Assembly (NCBI GenBank): GCA_905221605.1
Contig: CAJNDS010002523.1
Coordinates: 282,501-346,500 of the forward strand
Source of the DNA: Symbiodinium natans
Taxonomy: Eukaryota > Sar > Dinophyceae > Suessiales > Symbiodiniaceae
Direction: 5' to 3'
DNA length: 64,000 bases
In this document: positions 34,294-45,532 of the stretch, in pieces
Layout: every line of letters begins with the position of its first letter
Position numbering within the stretch: position 1 is the first letter of the stretch
Notes under the pieces: model-generated
What the model was told of the DNA's origin: nothing
The model's database searches: none
The model's input: only the letters and a program-made list of their open reading frames with translations
Translations under genes and position numbers: made by a program

Positions 34294-36933
34294 GGTAATT
34301 TGCAGACTTGCGGCCTTACAAGGACTCAACAGCATGAGGGTGTTGATGCTTAACTCTTGGGGCTTTAAGGGCTTGAAGCTTTAAGTGCGAGGGTTAAGGG
34401 TTTCAGGGCATCCGGCTGTCGGAAACCTGACGACATAGTTGTGGATGCCATGAACATTAATCCATCGATTTCTGAGATTCACAAGGGAATCCTGCTCCCC
34501 CCCACTTGCCTTCCGATGCGGCACCTCTTCCCCGATAAGGGCTTGTTACGAAATGTGAAAAGACTGCACCAGCGGGGTAGGGCCGCTGTAGGGCTTAGGA
34601 CCCAATCCAACCGAAGCGGCTGATGAACTCCTCTGGTTCCAACGCTGTCAGCTGCAACGAATCCGCGCCTCGGCCCCACCAGAACCCCACAACAAACTCT
34701 GGAATGCTTGGGAGGACTCCCGGGCAAGCTTCGCCATTGAGTATCTTACTGTGCTGAAGGGCAGAAGGCTTGATGGCCGTCCCTACACAAGATCACAATG
34801 TTCAGCCCTAAAGCACTTTTGGTCGCGGGCTTAGCACGACGAAGAACCCCTACACCACTCAACACTCAAAACCCTGCAGCTCCAACAGCTGACGGTCCCA
34901 GCGAAAGGTCGTCGTCTCCAGGCGAACAGTACCGCACCTCAGCCAAGATTTGGCCCCAAGCTCTGCCGAAAGGATGCGAGAGTTTACAGAGCTTACCGGG
35001 CAGAGCCACACGCTTGCTGGCTGATTACTGTGAGCTGGGTCTTGAACATTCAGGGTCATAGTGTCGTGGTTGCGAGGTTGACAACTCCAAGCGCGTTTCC
35101 CCAAGGCGGAGTTCACCACTGGAGCGGCTACGTGGCATGGATTTCTCTCTTTTTGAGAGATTCCACAAGCAGTCTATGGATCCAAACCATGAGTGCCAAA
35201 AGTCTATCTTGATATGGCTTTCGGCATGCTTGTGGGCCCCAGGCTGGAGGCGGAAGTAGACTCCGTCGTCCCGGACCTGTGGATTCTACGCAGGGTAACT
35301 CAGGGCAACTCTGAGCCAAAACCCCATAAAATTTTTCGGGGCCGTTTAGGTGTGGGGCACATCCTGTTCTTGGGCGGTTTGGGGCCATGCCAGTGAGGTC
35401 TCAGAGGGTGTTTGAGTGTTTCTTGGAAATTGGGGGGGACAACTTGAGGTCTGGAGCCCGAAGCCCTCTCCGAAAGCCATGACCTGGATCTCGTCCACGA
35501 TCATGGACGCCTTGTCCTTGGCCTGACCGGCCTGCAGCAAGCAGAGCTCTCGAGCCGGCAAGCTTTAACAAGATGATTACCTTTTGCCGTGACTTGTGTC
35601 GAGGTCTGCTTACGATTTCAGGGTTTGGGCTGAACGTGCTCCGGGGATTTGGGACGTAGGGCCTCGCGCATGAGCTGCGACACATAAGCAGAGAAGGTGC
35701 TGCTGGAGAAGTCCAAGGGATTCTCCTGCGCACGTGAGGCCAGAAAGCTGAGAGGTTGTTTCCGTTGTGCCGGGTGTGCCGCACCGCGTCGCAGTGCAAC
35801 CCCTAAGTCCAAGCTTCAAAAATGTACTGGAAATAAATGGAGAGGTACTCCGAAGAAATCTTCAGGGAGAATGGGTTCAGCAACTCCCAACTCCCTCAAC
35901 TTGAAATGCCAAGCGTTTGAACACCCTCAAAGAGCCCCTCCTTGACAAGCCAGTGGCAAAACTCTTCGTACTCAACAACGCCGTTGCCTCAGCTCCATCG
36001 TGTCCAAGGTCGGAGGACTTACGGGACGTTTGTGATTGCAGGGCTTACCAGACTTGGGCTCTCGGACTGGGTGCCCAAGTGATGGATCCCCTGTCTCAGT
36101 CCCAGGCATCCTAAAGAGGCAGGATCCGAAACTCGATAGCAACAAGGGCCCCCCAAAGAGAAATACTTCGGCCCAGTGAGCCGTTGGTGTCGATGACCCG
36201 GAGGAGGTCGTTCAAGTCACGGTCGGAGAAGTTGGGCATAATGGCCTCGGTGCGGTCAGGTGCGGTCAGTTTGGGGGATGCTTCGCTGGGCCCGAGCTCG
36301 GCTGTGAAATGTTCGGGGCCTTGAGGGTGCCTTACAACATAGTGCCTCAGGGCAATTGGAGCCGCTTAAGGGGTTGCGACGGTTGAGGGTTTAGGGAGCT
36401 GAGGCTTTCGGTTTGACTATGGTCTTGGTGTGTAGAGACTTTGGGTTTCAAACCGGGAACCCGCAACTACTCTCAAGCCCGTACTTAGCACTCCAAAGCC
36501 ACCCTGAAACCCCAAAAACCTTCATCAAAGCACCTTCGAAAACCAGCGCCACTCTTCAACCCTCAGTCCCTACGTGGGCCTTCAGCACGCGGCGCAGCTC
36601 GCCCACGTCCTCGGCTTGCAGGCGAGCCGAAGCGAGCCGAAACCGGATGGGCTGAGGAGTTTGGGGCTTTGAGCTTAAGGCCTCGCGGTTGGGTTGGGGA
36701 AGGGGGAGTTTGGGGGGAGTTTTCGGGGCTGGGCTTGGGATTTGTGGGAAGCTCCGGGAAAAAAAGGTTCGCATTGGAGTCTAGAGGATGTCAGGAAGCC
36801 TTGGCCTGGTGTTGTCAAGCCCTTGCCCCAAACTTTCTATTAAAAAAAAGCTTCTTTCTAGCTGCCCTTATATTAGCATCTTCAGGCAGGCTGCAATCCA
36901 GCCAGAGCTGTCTTCATCCCAGGCCTTGAAGGC
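34294..36933 (-). CDS. EF-hand calcium-binding protein gene (12 exons)
   Basis: Exons: 36895-36933, 36574-36651, 36182-36245, 35925-35987, 35849-35894, 35656-35747, 35484-35548, 35132-35276, 34873-34962, 34602-34668, 34506-34563, 34294-34353; 867 nt, 289 codons, in phase at all eleven junctions. EF-hand evidence: exon 1 AFKAWDEDSSGWI opens a degenerate loop. Exon 2 gives LQAEDVGELRRVLKA. Exons 3 and 4 together encode LLRVIDTNG|NGVVEYEEF, a canonical 12-residue calcium loop D-T-N-G-N-G-V-V-E-Y-E-E split by a GC-AG intron. Downstream exons (QLMREALQ; CLLQAGQAKDKASMIVDEIQ; VRDDGVYFRLQPGAHKHAES; IKIDFWHSWFGSIDCLWNLS; TFRWDRQLLELQ; LTALEPEEFISRFGWIG) form a C-terminal region I cannot name. A further exon at about 34093-34142 probably continues it, and the start codon lies to the right and is not identified. 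Calcium sensing is inferred from the loop only. Confidence 0.68.
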
Positions 36934-36959
36934 CTGCACGGGAATTTTTAGCTGGGGTG

Positions 36960-38760
36960 CCAGGACTCCCCACAACCCCCCAATCAACTGCAGCCCAAAA
37001 GGCCCCAAGAATAAGAACAGCTCTGGAACTCCGAACCTCTGTGGTGGTTGAGGGCTTATAGGGTACTTGGGGCACAGCGTTTCCTCCCTTTTTATTGGCT
37101 GCCACTGCGCGCAGGCAGCCGTCTCTGCGCATCCACATAGGGAGAAGCGTTCTGTTGAACAGATGCCAGGTCGAGATGCGCCTGTGTGCCCGATTTGCTA
37201 TAGAAGACCCCGACGCAATGGCAATAATGCATCATGTAGCCTGCGAGGGGAGAGGGGAGGGGGGGGGACGGGGAAAGGGAGAAGGGAGAGGGAGAGAGAG
37301 GGAAAAAGACGGAGAAAAGGGGGAGAAGAGAGTTGTGCATGAAAAAGTTCTCAAGATGTGCATTGAGAGCGCAGAGGAATCGCAATTTCCAGGCTAGTCT
37401 GAAGGGCTTGTGAAGGATAAGGGGGGTTGGGGTCCTCAGGGTTTACGGAGAGCCGTGGGCACTTTTTGAGGTTTAGGATGCCAGCTCCCCCTTATTGTCG
37501 GGACCGCCGTTGAGTTTAGAGCATTCCTCTCTTGACAGATCCCAAACATGGCTCATCTCGAAGCATGGCGCCCTCAGACATTCGGCGAAGGGTTTCCATG
37601 CTCGCAGCCACTGAGCTCATGCCAACCCATCGTGATGGTGCTTAACGGCATGAAGAAATTCTGAATATACATATATATATATATGTATGTATATATATAC
37701 ATATGTATAGATATATATATATATATATATATTTTTCCAGAAGCGCAGCGGCAAGACCATGGAACACGTGCTCCGCGCATGGCTCAGAAGGAAAGAAGCT
37801 GGTTCTCCGGGATCAAAAACACATAGGGCACAAGCTTGGAGCGGTACCGGATTACTTCGACTTCAAAGTACTGAATTGTCATGAATGTCTCAATGGATCG
37901 CAGTCTTTCCTGCTGGCGACTCAAGCCACCACTCGTCTTTTCGACAGAGCAGGCTCGCACGGACGGGGACGTTTACGAAGAACAGGGGGGGTGTCCGTTC
38001 AACTCTACACGCGAACATACGCGAACGGCATCCTACGTGCCTACATGCACTCCATGTTTCGGAATCCTGAACGCCTGCACCGGAAACCCAGAATTCGTCC
38101 AACATGGGATGTTCAGAGCTTGAGAACTCCCCCAAACTTTTGCCTTTTGCCGCTTTCACAGCAGCCTCTCCTATGGTCGGAATTGTAGTTTTGGGGGGTT
38201 AAGTTCCGAGCAGCGTTTCAAATGAAGGGTCTCTAGGGTGTGCCGGTCAGCCCACCACACCGACAGAGCACCAGCGCAAACCACAGCAACCCACACTCAA
38301 TGGAAAGAAAGAATGGCTTTGGGTTGTTTTGCGGGTTTAGAAGCCCGAAGCCCTAAAAGCCGAAGCTCCCGAATGAAAAGGAGGCAATCTGAAACCCTGA
38401 GCCCCAAAGAGACCCAACAAAACAAGCTGAAACCCCACCCCCACCCAGTTTAGTCTGATAAACCCCAAAGTAAAACGAAACCAACACTGAAGCAACCGGC
38501 TCCAAGCGAGGCGCGTTGCTTCGCGGCTCAGGATCCAAATCTTTGGGATCATGCAACTCGCATCTCCTTGGATTCATCCACTCCTACACCGTCTGGGACT
38601 GAGCCTTCTGATGAATCATGAATGTCTGCCTTCCTGGTTCGACTCATGCTGCCCCGTCGCCATACCAACACCGCCGAGTGAGCGAGCAGGGGGCTTCCGG
38701 CAGGCCTCGAGCCGATGACCCCAACAGGCCCTGGTTTACTTGGCACGGTCTGAAGTCCTA
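36960..38760. other. No firm gene
   Basis: Contains a G/A-rich purine run (about 37240-37330), the TA repeat, a more evenly composed stretch at 37.75-38.2 kb with short open frames on both strands, and telomere-like filler at 38.35-38.5 kb. I see no exon with convincing splice signals here. Confidence 0.4.
37664..37733. repeat. (TA)n with TATG/TACA variants
   Basis: About 70 bp of alternating TA with ATGT/ATAC interruptions. Two further TA-rich runs in the window lie beside the compound repeat block. Confidence 0.9.
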
Positions 38761-38765
38761 AAGGC

Positions 38766-38909
38766 TTAAGCCCCGGTTTGGCTAGGTCCTGGCCAAGCCG
38801 CGTTCACCAACAGAAGCATGCTCAGCCCGAAGGCGATGATCGCCAGACCGATGACGCCCCAGAACATCAGGTCGGGGCGGGTAATCTTGTTCCTGATGAT
38901 GTCTCGGGT
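38766..38909 (-). CDS. C-terminal exon with a transmembrane helix
   Basis: Acceptor GACCTTCAG, then 47 codons and TAA at 38766-38768. It starts TRDIIRNKITRPDLMFWGVI and continues GLAIIAFGLSMLLLVNAAW, a clear membrane-spanning helix of about 23 residues preceded by basic residues, so the N-terminal side is likely cytosolic. The short tail reads PGPSQTGA. This is probably the tail-end anchor of a protein whose other exons lie to the right. Coding islands there include VAAHSVEEVVLPIRILQ (about 39440-39492) and ASLGSIEPAVLQRCVMLHSL (about 39630-39690). Confidence 0.55.
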   Translation of the reverse strand, partial: TRDIIRNKITRPDLMFWGVIGLAIIAFGLSMLLLVNAAWPGPSQTGA

Positions 38910-40181
38910 CTGAAGGTCTCTTTATATTCTTTGGAGGCCTGTGTTAATTCAGGTTTGCGGTTAGGGGGGGTTTGGGCTTAGGAGCTGAGGGTTGAAGGGC
39001 TCAAGATTTAAGTTGTGGCTGTCAGCTCGCGTCGCGTGCATCTCGGCAGGGGTTGATGGATGGTGGCACCCACAAACGCCCTAATCCTGCTTACCTGCCC
39101 TCAACCTCGAGCTCCACCTCCCAGAACCCGAAGTTCAAACGCTCTCAAATCCCAATACTTCAAAGATCCTGAAAGTCTACACCCCCTAAACCCGAAACCT
39201 AACACCCAAACTCTGCAGCCCTAAACGCCTAAAGCCTAGACAGTGGCAAAGGGGCGGCTTGATGATCGCTTTGTCAGGTCCCCGTGCCCGAGCTTCGCAG
39301 CCTTGCCCGGGGTTCTGCTATACCATAAAGCATTGGCATAGGTATTCCCATCGGGAGTTCAGGGTAGACAGGCGGGGCCCACTTTCGCTTAGCCTCTCGG
39401 GATTTCGGCTTAGGGCTTCGGATTCCGAGTTCTGGTCTTGCAGGATACGGATCGGTAGCACAACCTCCTCCACAGAGTGAGCTGCAACTTTGCTCAAAAT
39501 CGATGAGCTACATTGGCTGCAGAAACACAACTGGTAGTGACCTGACCGGTCTGAACAGGAGCTCGAGACCCGCTCAGGCACGCGAGGCCCAGGGCATCTG
39601 GATCAAATTTAGGGGGCAGCGGCAGACTATGCAACATTACACACCGCTGCAGAACAGCAGGCTCGATGGACCCCAGCGAGGCTAGCCAAAAAGGCGGGCA
39701 GGCACAGCAGGCCAGAAAGAGGAGGAAAGGCACCCCTAAACCCTAAAGACTCTGAAAAACTCCTTGGGTGCAATGGTTTATGGAGCGGGCGCATCATATT
39801 GGCATTTGGTGAGGGCCTTTGGGGGTTGGGATATGCTGGGATGCCAACGATTGGGACTTGGGGTATTTTGGGCCTGGGGCATCACATAGAAAATTAAAAA
39901 TATCTGGCATAATAACGACTACATTATGTCTGTTGCATTTTTTCAATCTTGTTCTATCTTATTGCATTCTTTTCCTCTTTTTGTATATGTGTAGATGGGT
40001 GCCCGAAACCTGAAGGAGTCCTAAACCCCTCCAAGCCGCCCTTGGGATCATCCCAGCACTTCTCGCAGCCTCACAGGCTTCTCGGGTTTTGGGGGGATGT
40101 CGCATTGAAGGTTGAGGATTTTGGGCTCAGGATTTGGGTTAAACGGTGATTGCCGCTGTTGACAGATCAAAGCGAAGCTAG

Positions 40182-40390
40182 TATGGCAGTGTAGCTATGG
40201 CCTCATGGGAGTGGTCCAAAACAACATGTGCGTCGCCAGACACATCAGCGGCAAAGGGCCGGCCAAACACACCCTCAACTACACCGTATAAGATTTCACA
40301 AGTAGATTCCAAGGATCTCCAAAAAGGGACCATAATGTTCGGACCCCCAGGCTTCGTCAAGCAGAGGCGCTTGGCGACCACGCCGGCTCC
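40182..40390 (-). CDS. Hypothetical coding segment
   Basis: An open minus-strand frame without filler. It contains RLCLTKPGGPNIMVPFWRSL, ESTCEILYGVVEGVFGRPFA and ADVSGDAHVVLDHSHEA. The segment just upstream (RSCVEEYLPGQPLEPA, ending at a GTCGCC donor near 40380) suggests an intron boundary or an overlap of two exons. Not recognised. Confidence 0.42.
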
Positions 40391-40995
40391 AACGGTTGGC
40401 CTGGCAAGTACTCCTCCACGCAGGACCGCAGTTCAGAGCAGTCAGGTGGTCAGGGGGTTTCGGGTTGAGGGTTTTGAACTCAGGCCTATTCGTGTGGCTA
40501 GCGGCCAACGTGTTTAAGTCCCCCCTCCCTCTCCCCCCCCGACCCCCCCCCCTCCCCGCGTCGCCTACCACAAGCCTCCGAGAACATCATCGGCCCCTCC
40601 GCTAAAGCTGTGAACCCCCGCCCCCCACACATTTAAGGACAAAGGTGCGGTTTGGGTCTATGGAGTCGCCCTCTTTTCAGTTGATGGGTCTTGAAGCAAG
40701 CAGGGCTGCCCTGCATGGATGAATCCCATCACCCAACGACTCTTCGGCGTCCTCTGTCGTTCCGCCCAAACACTGCAAAGCCTCGAGGGAAGGCTTGGGC
40801 GGTAAAGGCTCCGTTCCTTGTAACAGCACCCCTCGACTTTGTCAGCACGAGTCGAAACTCAAGGCCTTGGAGCCTGTCAAAAGGCTTAACAGGCTTAGCA
40901 GCTTAACACCCTGGGTTCTAGGAACCGCAAACCTCAAGCTGCACGTGCCAGAATCCCCAGAGCGAGATTTCCGGATAACAACAACCACAAGCCCG

Positions 40996-41560
40996 GACAT
41001 TCGGCAAAGGCAACTCTGCAAGGCCTTGGCTCGCGGTGTCCAGAAGGTACCTTAGAAGTGGGGTTCAAAGCCTTTACACGTTTTCTTTAAGGGGTGTTCG
41101 TGTTTCGGGAAGGGCTTCTTGATCTGAGATCGCGCGGGACCTAAAGTACAGGCGCACCACTGCCGGCTTCGAAAGTCCTACAGCATGGAATGGGAACTCT
41201 TTCGGGCATGTGGTCATTCTTCCGAAAATGCCAAAGCTCATTCCCGACATTCAAAGCAAAGTGCAGGAGAAACATCGAAAGCTCATAGGTTCTCAAGCCC
41301 ACATTCCCTCAACCCAGAACCTCTAACCCGAGAACCTCGAAAGTGACTGAATTTTCCCAGGCTTCCAGTGAAAGGATTCAGGGTTTGGGATTTGAGGCTA
41401 CTTTAAGGGCCTCAAAACCATGAGCTGTGCAGCCGACAAGCACCTAAACCACGAATCCTCAAAGCCTCAACCCTCAGCCTAAAGTGGTCGGGGTGCGGCC
41501 ATTCCACCACTTCTGCACTTCCCAGCACTTGGCACAGTCTCCTACGCGAAACCAAAGATT
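40996..41560 (-). CDS. Cluster of three candidate exons
   Basis: 41483-41545 reads LCQVLGSAEVVEWPHPDHF between acceptor GCGTAG and filler. 41146-41222 reads PFHAVGLSKPAVVRLYF up to donor GTCCCG. 40996-41052 reads YLLDTASQGLAELPLPNVR after acceptor TTCTAAG. All are on the minus strand with telomere-like filler between them. They were not phased, and no family is recognised. Confidence 0.4.
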
Positions 41561-41969
41561 GGCTTAGGGCTTGGAAGGGATGCATGCCATTCTTGCAACT
41601 TGGGGGTACGAGGTTTACGACTCCAGAGTTGAAGGGTTTGGGGCGGTGCATGTGCTGAGGTTAACGGCGAAGATTCAGAATCCACTTGTTCTTCTTGAAG
41701 ATTGATCGTGGCCTGGCAACCTTGGGTAAATACGGCACGCTTTGGAAACGCTGTGGCGATTTCAGCAAGCATGAAACAGAAGAAAAAGCATTACTTGCTC
41801 TGAATCTCTAAACCCCTAAAGCCCTAATCCTCAAAAACCCGAAGTTGGTTTCTGAATCGGCTGCCAGCTGCCCTGCACTTACACCAGATCCACAACCAAA
41901 TCGCACCAGATCCCTGATGTCCAAAGCCTGGAACCTGAATCAATCATTCTCAACCATATCAAGCATTAC

Positions 41970-42058
41970 ATGTCGGGCCAGCTTGAGCGGTCCTGTCTTG
42001 TCATTGCGACACTTCTTGCAGTGCCCGCAAAGCCCACCGGGGCAGCACGCGCTGCATT
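41970..42058 (-). CDS. Zinc-finger exon, CXXC-like
   Basis: An 89-nt exon with acceptor CTTTGCAG and donor GTAATG. It reads CSACCPGGLCGHCKKCRNDK then TGPLKLARH. The cysteine pattern C-x2-C-C-x4-C-G-x-C-x2-C followed by D and a basic tail resembles CXXC zinc fingers, which bind unmethylated CpG. The first half deviates from the usual C-G-x-C-x2-C. The next island leftward (about 41880-41915) ends at a GTAAGT donor and keeps phase 0. DNA binding is inference. Confidence 0.45.
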
Positions 42059-42065
42059 CTGCAAA

Positions 42066-42105
42066 GGGTCTAAGGGTCTAAGGGTCTAAGGGTCTAAGGG
42101 TCTAT
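42066..42105. repeat. (GGGTCTAA)5 array
   Basis: Five tandem 8-bp units related to the telomere-like words scattered through the window, ending in TATATTTAATAG. It shows that such words can expand locally. Confidence 0.9.
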
Positions 42106-42761
42106 ATTTAATAGACTTCATGGACTAAGGGTGGAAGACCGGGAGAAGTTCATCGGCTTAGCGTGTTCCGTACGGTGATGACATGGCGTTGGGGGGGCTT
42201 GCGGTTGGTGCAAGTCGTGCTTAGCAGCTTTCATGGGGGCTACTTGGGGCGCTGGGCTACGACCCGGGGCCAAGAGAAGCCGAACCCCTCAGGCTCCAAC
42301 ACCCCTGAAAACTCCCAACACTCCTCACCCTTTCCTGAAAACACGAAACTAAACCCAAAGCCTCAACGACCTCAAAGACTACACATTCTTTCCGGGACAT
42401 GGGTTTGATAGCAACCGAGGACTTCGAGCTTACGGATTTGAAGGGCTCTAGGCTTTAGAGCTGTTAAAAATCTTAGGGCTTATGGATCCCTGAACCTTGA
42501 ACCTGCCAGCTAAGCCCCCCTCATAGAAGATGCCTGTCCCTCTGCTGAAGGAGGGCGTTGCGTCTGCGTCCTTTGTCACAAGTGGTGGGGCCAGGTGTTG
42601 GGCCTCGTGGTCTTAGGCAGCTTCGGGATCGGATGAGCACCTGGGGCCATTTGTTTGGGCTGCCAGGTCCCTGAAACCTGTAGTCACTGTAGTCCCAGCA
42701 CAGACTCAAGATGGTTTAGGAGTTTAGGGCTTCAGGTTCAAGGCCCAGCCCCTCTAGCCCA

Positions 42762-42858
42762 AGACGGCCTTATCGATGATGATATCTGCGCAGCTGCTCC
42801 AGATCTGCTTGGTCATCTCGCAATCCTCACATTCGGCATCTGGCTTCTGGGCTCATAG
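42762..42858 (-). CDS. Candidate exon, acidic with CxxC
   Basis: The minus strand reads AQKPDAECEDCEMTKQIWSS then CADIIIDKAVLG after acceptor CCTATGAG. The plus strand is open over the same bases (LLGHLAILTFGIWLLGS) and hydrophobic. The minus reading is preferred for its charged composition and agreement with neighbouring strand, but this is not proven. Confidence 0.4.
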
Positions 42859-43291
42859 GGTTTCAGGACCCGAAGCTGTGACGTTCCTACCCTGCTTTTG
42901 GGGGCTTTGGGGCTGTTGGGCACGATGGTCGTTTGTGCTCTGCTCATGTAGAGGTGCGACAGCTTTCATGTGATTCCGTACAAGGCCTCCCAACTCACGC
43001 GGAGAAACGTTTGAAAGCGATTTTGACTTGTAATGTCTGAACCGAAGCACGTAACAAATTCTCAGGCGTTCTCTCATCTTCTCTCACTCTCTTTTCCCTC
43101 TTCAAGAACAATCAATAGAAAAGCAAAAAGAAGAGTGATTGAGAACAGGGCTTTACCTCACAAGCAAGCTTCGAGCACCTAACAAAGACAGTAAGCGAGT
43201 GAACGAGGGCGACAACATGACGGCCAGAACGACTGAGAGAAGAGAATTCAGGATGCTGTAGAACAGGAAAAGGATGCAACAACGACCACTG

Positions 43292-43684
43292 CTAAGACCT
43301 GACTAAAGAAAAGAGATATACACGACCCCTAACAACAGTTTGTCCCCGAAGCCTGGGGTCACACTCCATAAATTCAGGCGATACGTAGAACGTCAAGGCC
43401 GAGCAGCCCACCGAAATCCGAGAACATAGTGGCCTGGGCTCTCTACTTGGCTCTGAATGCTTGGCGAGGGGCTCATGGTGTGGGAGTGGGGTGATGTCAG
43501 CCTTCAGCCACAAGAAGCCGTGAAGCAGGAGCCGAGAATGGCTTGGGTGCTGGAGGGCTGCAGAGTTGTAAAATGACTGGTAGGGCTCGTTCCTGAGGGA
43601 TCCACCCGACACCAACCCAAAAGACTCAAAGGAACAGAGGGATATCAAGGCAACACCTAAGGCCCTCCAAGGCTCGACCGCCAA
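43292..43684 (-). CDS. Open segment of 130 codons
   Basis: A filler-free minus-strand frame containing ALGVALISLCSFESFGLVSG, LLLHGFLWLKADITPLPHHE and LTFYVSPEFMECDPRLRG. It is long for this GC-moderate stretch and may be one exon or several exons that happen to share a frame. Not recognised. Confidence 0.33.
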   Translation of the reverse strand: MAVEPWRALGVALISLCSFESFGLVSGGSLRNEPYQSFYNSAALQHPSHSRLLLHGFLWLKADITPLPHHEPLAKHSEPSREPRPLCSRISVGCSALTFYVSPEFMECDPRLRGQTVVRGRVYLFSLVRS

Positions 43685-43720
43685 CCTCTCAACTCAAACT
43701 TAGTGTGAGGAATTACCGGC

Positions 43721-43906
43721 TCAGCTGCCGTTTGGCAGATCTTCTGGAATCTGCACTAAGTCCACGATGCCGAAGTCGAAAGAGACTTCGTAGTACTCCT
43801 TCACAGGCGCGGGGGGCTTGACCACTAAGCCCTTGCAGACCTTAGGCTGCATTCCTAGCAAGGGCCGGAGGGCAGAGGAAGGCATGATTTGCCCTTTTTG
43901 TTCGAC
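43721..43906 (-). CDS. Terminal exon of a gene (61 residues)
   Basis: Acceptor GCTACCCAG, then 61 codons and TGA at 43721-43723. It reads VEQKGQIMPSSALRPLLGMQ, PKVCKGLVVKPPAPVKEYYE and VSFDFGIVDLVQIPEDLPNG. One uninterrupted frame of strongly protein-like composition right after a consensus acceptor supports a 3' terminal exon. Upstream exons should lie to the right; 44062-44118 (TTRKNSTTNFPGQAFCKPE, donor GTGGGG) is one candidate. Family not recognised. Confidence 0.52.
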   Translation of the reverse strand, partial: VEQKGQIMPSSALRPLLGMQPKVCKGLVVKPPAPVKEYYEVSFDFGIVDLVQIPEDLPNGS

Positions 43907-44389
43907 CTGGGTAGCAAGATTCCGGGTTTGGGGCTTTAGGGCTTCAGGGCTTCATAGCACGTCAGCGGTTGTGGACTTTAGGCTTCAGGTTTTGCGAAGC
44001 CGGACAGTGAACCCTCGAAACACCTGAGCCGCTTGGGAAGAGGGGTCCCCCCCACCTCGGGCTTGCAGAAAGCCTGGCCGGGGAAGTTGGTTGTGGAGTT
44101 CTTGCGCGTGGTTTCCGAGCCTTCGCGGCCTGAGGAGTTTAGGAATGAAGTTCAGGGTCTTTGGGTGGTTTCAGGGTTGGGGGTCGACTTGAGCTCTCGG
44201 AGCCTTCGGAAGCCTGTGGGTGTTTCTTGAGCTTTCGGTTTCAGTTTCTGTTTGGTGTCTGAAGGTTGAGGCTCGAGGGTTTTGGGGTTTAGGCTAAAGT
44301 TTAGGACTTCGGGGATTTAGGGCGTTTAGGGTTCAAAGGTAACGTCTATGAAGTGTAGAGACGCGGGAAAGCGCCCCAAACCCACAGGG

Positions 44390-44726
44390 CCTCGGGCTTC
44401 TGTGTCAGATTCCCCATGCAGCGCCCGGAGCCATAGCCATAGATCCTGCGGCCGAATGCTCCGGGAACGCGAAGAAGCCAGCGATACAAAAGGGGCAACT
44501 TCTAAGCTTCCAAGAAAAAATATGGAAAAATGGACTCAATGGATAATGTAGAGAACCGAGGGAACCGGGATTCAAGGTTGAAGACTCCAAGGCTTTTGGG
44601 GCCTCTTCGAGCTTGGGGCTTAGGGCTCCAAAGAAAAGATCTGGATGAAACTTGCTACTGGTACATGCGGATACTCGAGTGATGCCAAGCCGCCCTTTCG
44701 CAGTTCTGCCTGCCAAGATTGTCTTC
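44390..44726 (-). CDS. Two candidate exons
   Basis: 44668-44726 reads FEDNLGRQNCERAAWHHSSI then RMYQ, ending at donor GTAGCAAG. 44390-44504 follows acceptor AAGCTTAG and reads LPLLYRWLLRVPGAFGRRIY then GYGSGRCMGNLTQKPEAL to donor GTGGGT. The second is also open in another frame (CPFCIAGFFAFPEHSAAGSM). Neither is recognised. Confidence 0.42.
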
Positions 44727-44903
44727 GAAGGTGTGTGGACAGCGGGGCCTAAACCCTAAACATCCCTAAACCTTCCACTAAAACCCTGCTCCTAGAAGAG
44801 CCCAGAAACCTACAGAGGCACGGTGGCCTGAGCTGTGGACTTTAGGATCTTCGACGCTGAAGCTCGCACCCCAAGCCGAAAACGTCCTCTAACCAGGAAG
44901 GAT

Positions 44904-45431
44904 AGCAACCATTTCAGGTTCAAATTGAACCGCAAGAAGAACTCCTTTGTGCTTCAGCGTTCTTTCGGTGACTCGGCCCTAAACCCTCAGCGGCTTGGGC
45001 TCTGAGGCTTTGGGGGCGATGGCTCAGGAGGGGTGAGGTTCCGGGTGTTCGGGGCAACAAGCTCAGGGCCTCCGTAGCGGTACATCTTGTCACTACCCGG
45101 CGCTGGCGTGAAGGTTGGGCCCAGGCACTTGGACCTGCACAGGGGCTGTGGGAGCGAGAAGAGGGCTTAGGAAAGCTTAGGGCGCTTGCGTCTGGAGGCT
45201 GAAACCCGGTTCGACCCCGTACTTGTAAATTCTGCCGATGCCGGACTGGAGCCATTCACAGCCCCAAAGCTCCCTTTGTCTGATCCTCATCCAGCCTGGC
45301 TCGGCCGCCGTTCTCCTGGCGAAAGGTGATGGCGTGACAAGAATGAACTGCCGCTTTCCCAGAGAGATCGCGCAAGAAAACAAGACAACAACCGCGCAGG
45401 AGGAGTGGCAGGGGAAGCCGGGCTGATCCAT
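44904..45431 (-). CDS. Candidate exons, unassigned
   Basis: 45177-45431 contains a long open minus frame (SGIGRIYKYGVEPGFSLQTQ) and, in another frame, AITFRQENGGRARLDEDQTK ending before a GTGAATGG donor; only one can be right. 45010-45095 reads YRYGGPELVAPNTRNLTPPE. 44904-44974 reads VTERTLKHKGVLLAVQFEPE after acceptor GGGCCGAG. These look like consecutive exons of one gene, not phased. Confidence 0.38.
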
Positions 45432-45485
45432 ATCCCTTAAGCCTTTAACACTGAAATGAATAACAACTTGGGGGCTCCTTGCAAC

Positions 45486-45532
45486 CTGGGATGGGATTCA
45501 TCGTCCAGGTCGAGTTCTCGGGCAAGACTTTC
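45486..45532 (-). CDS. Short exon with consensus splice sites
   Basis: A 47-nt exon between acceptor GCCTCAG and donor GTTGCAAG. It reads ESLARELDLDDESHP, an acidic helix. An upstream island at about 45620-45696 reads ASAEETFLQQRSSASTMQLP. Function unknown. Confidence 0.48.
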
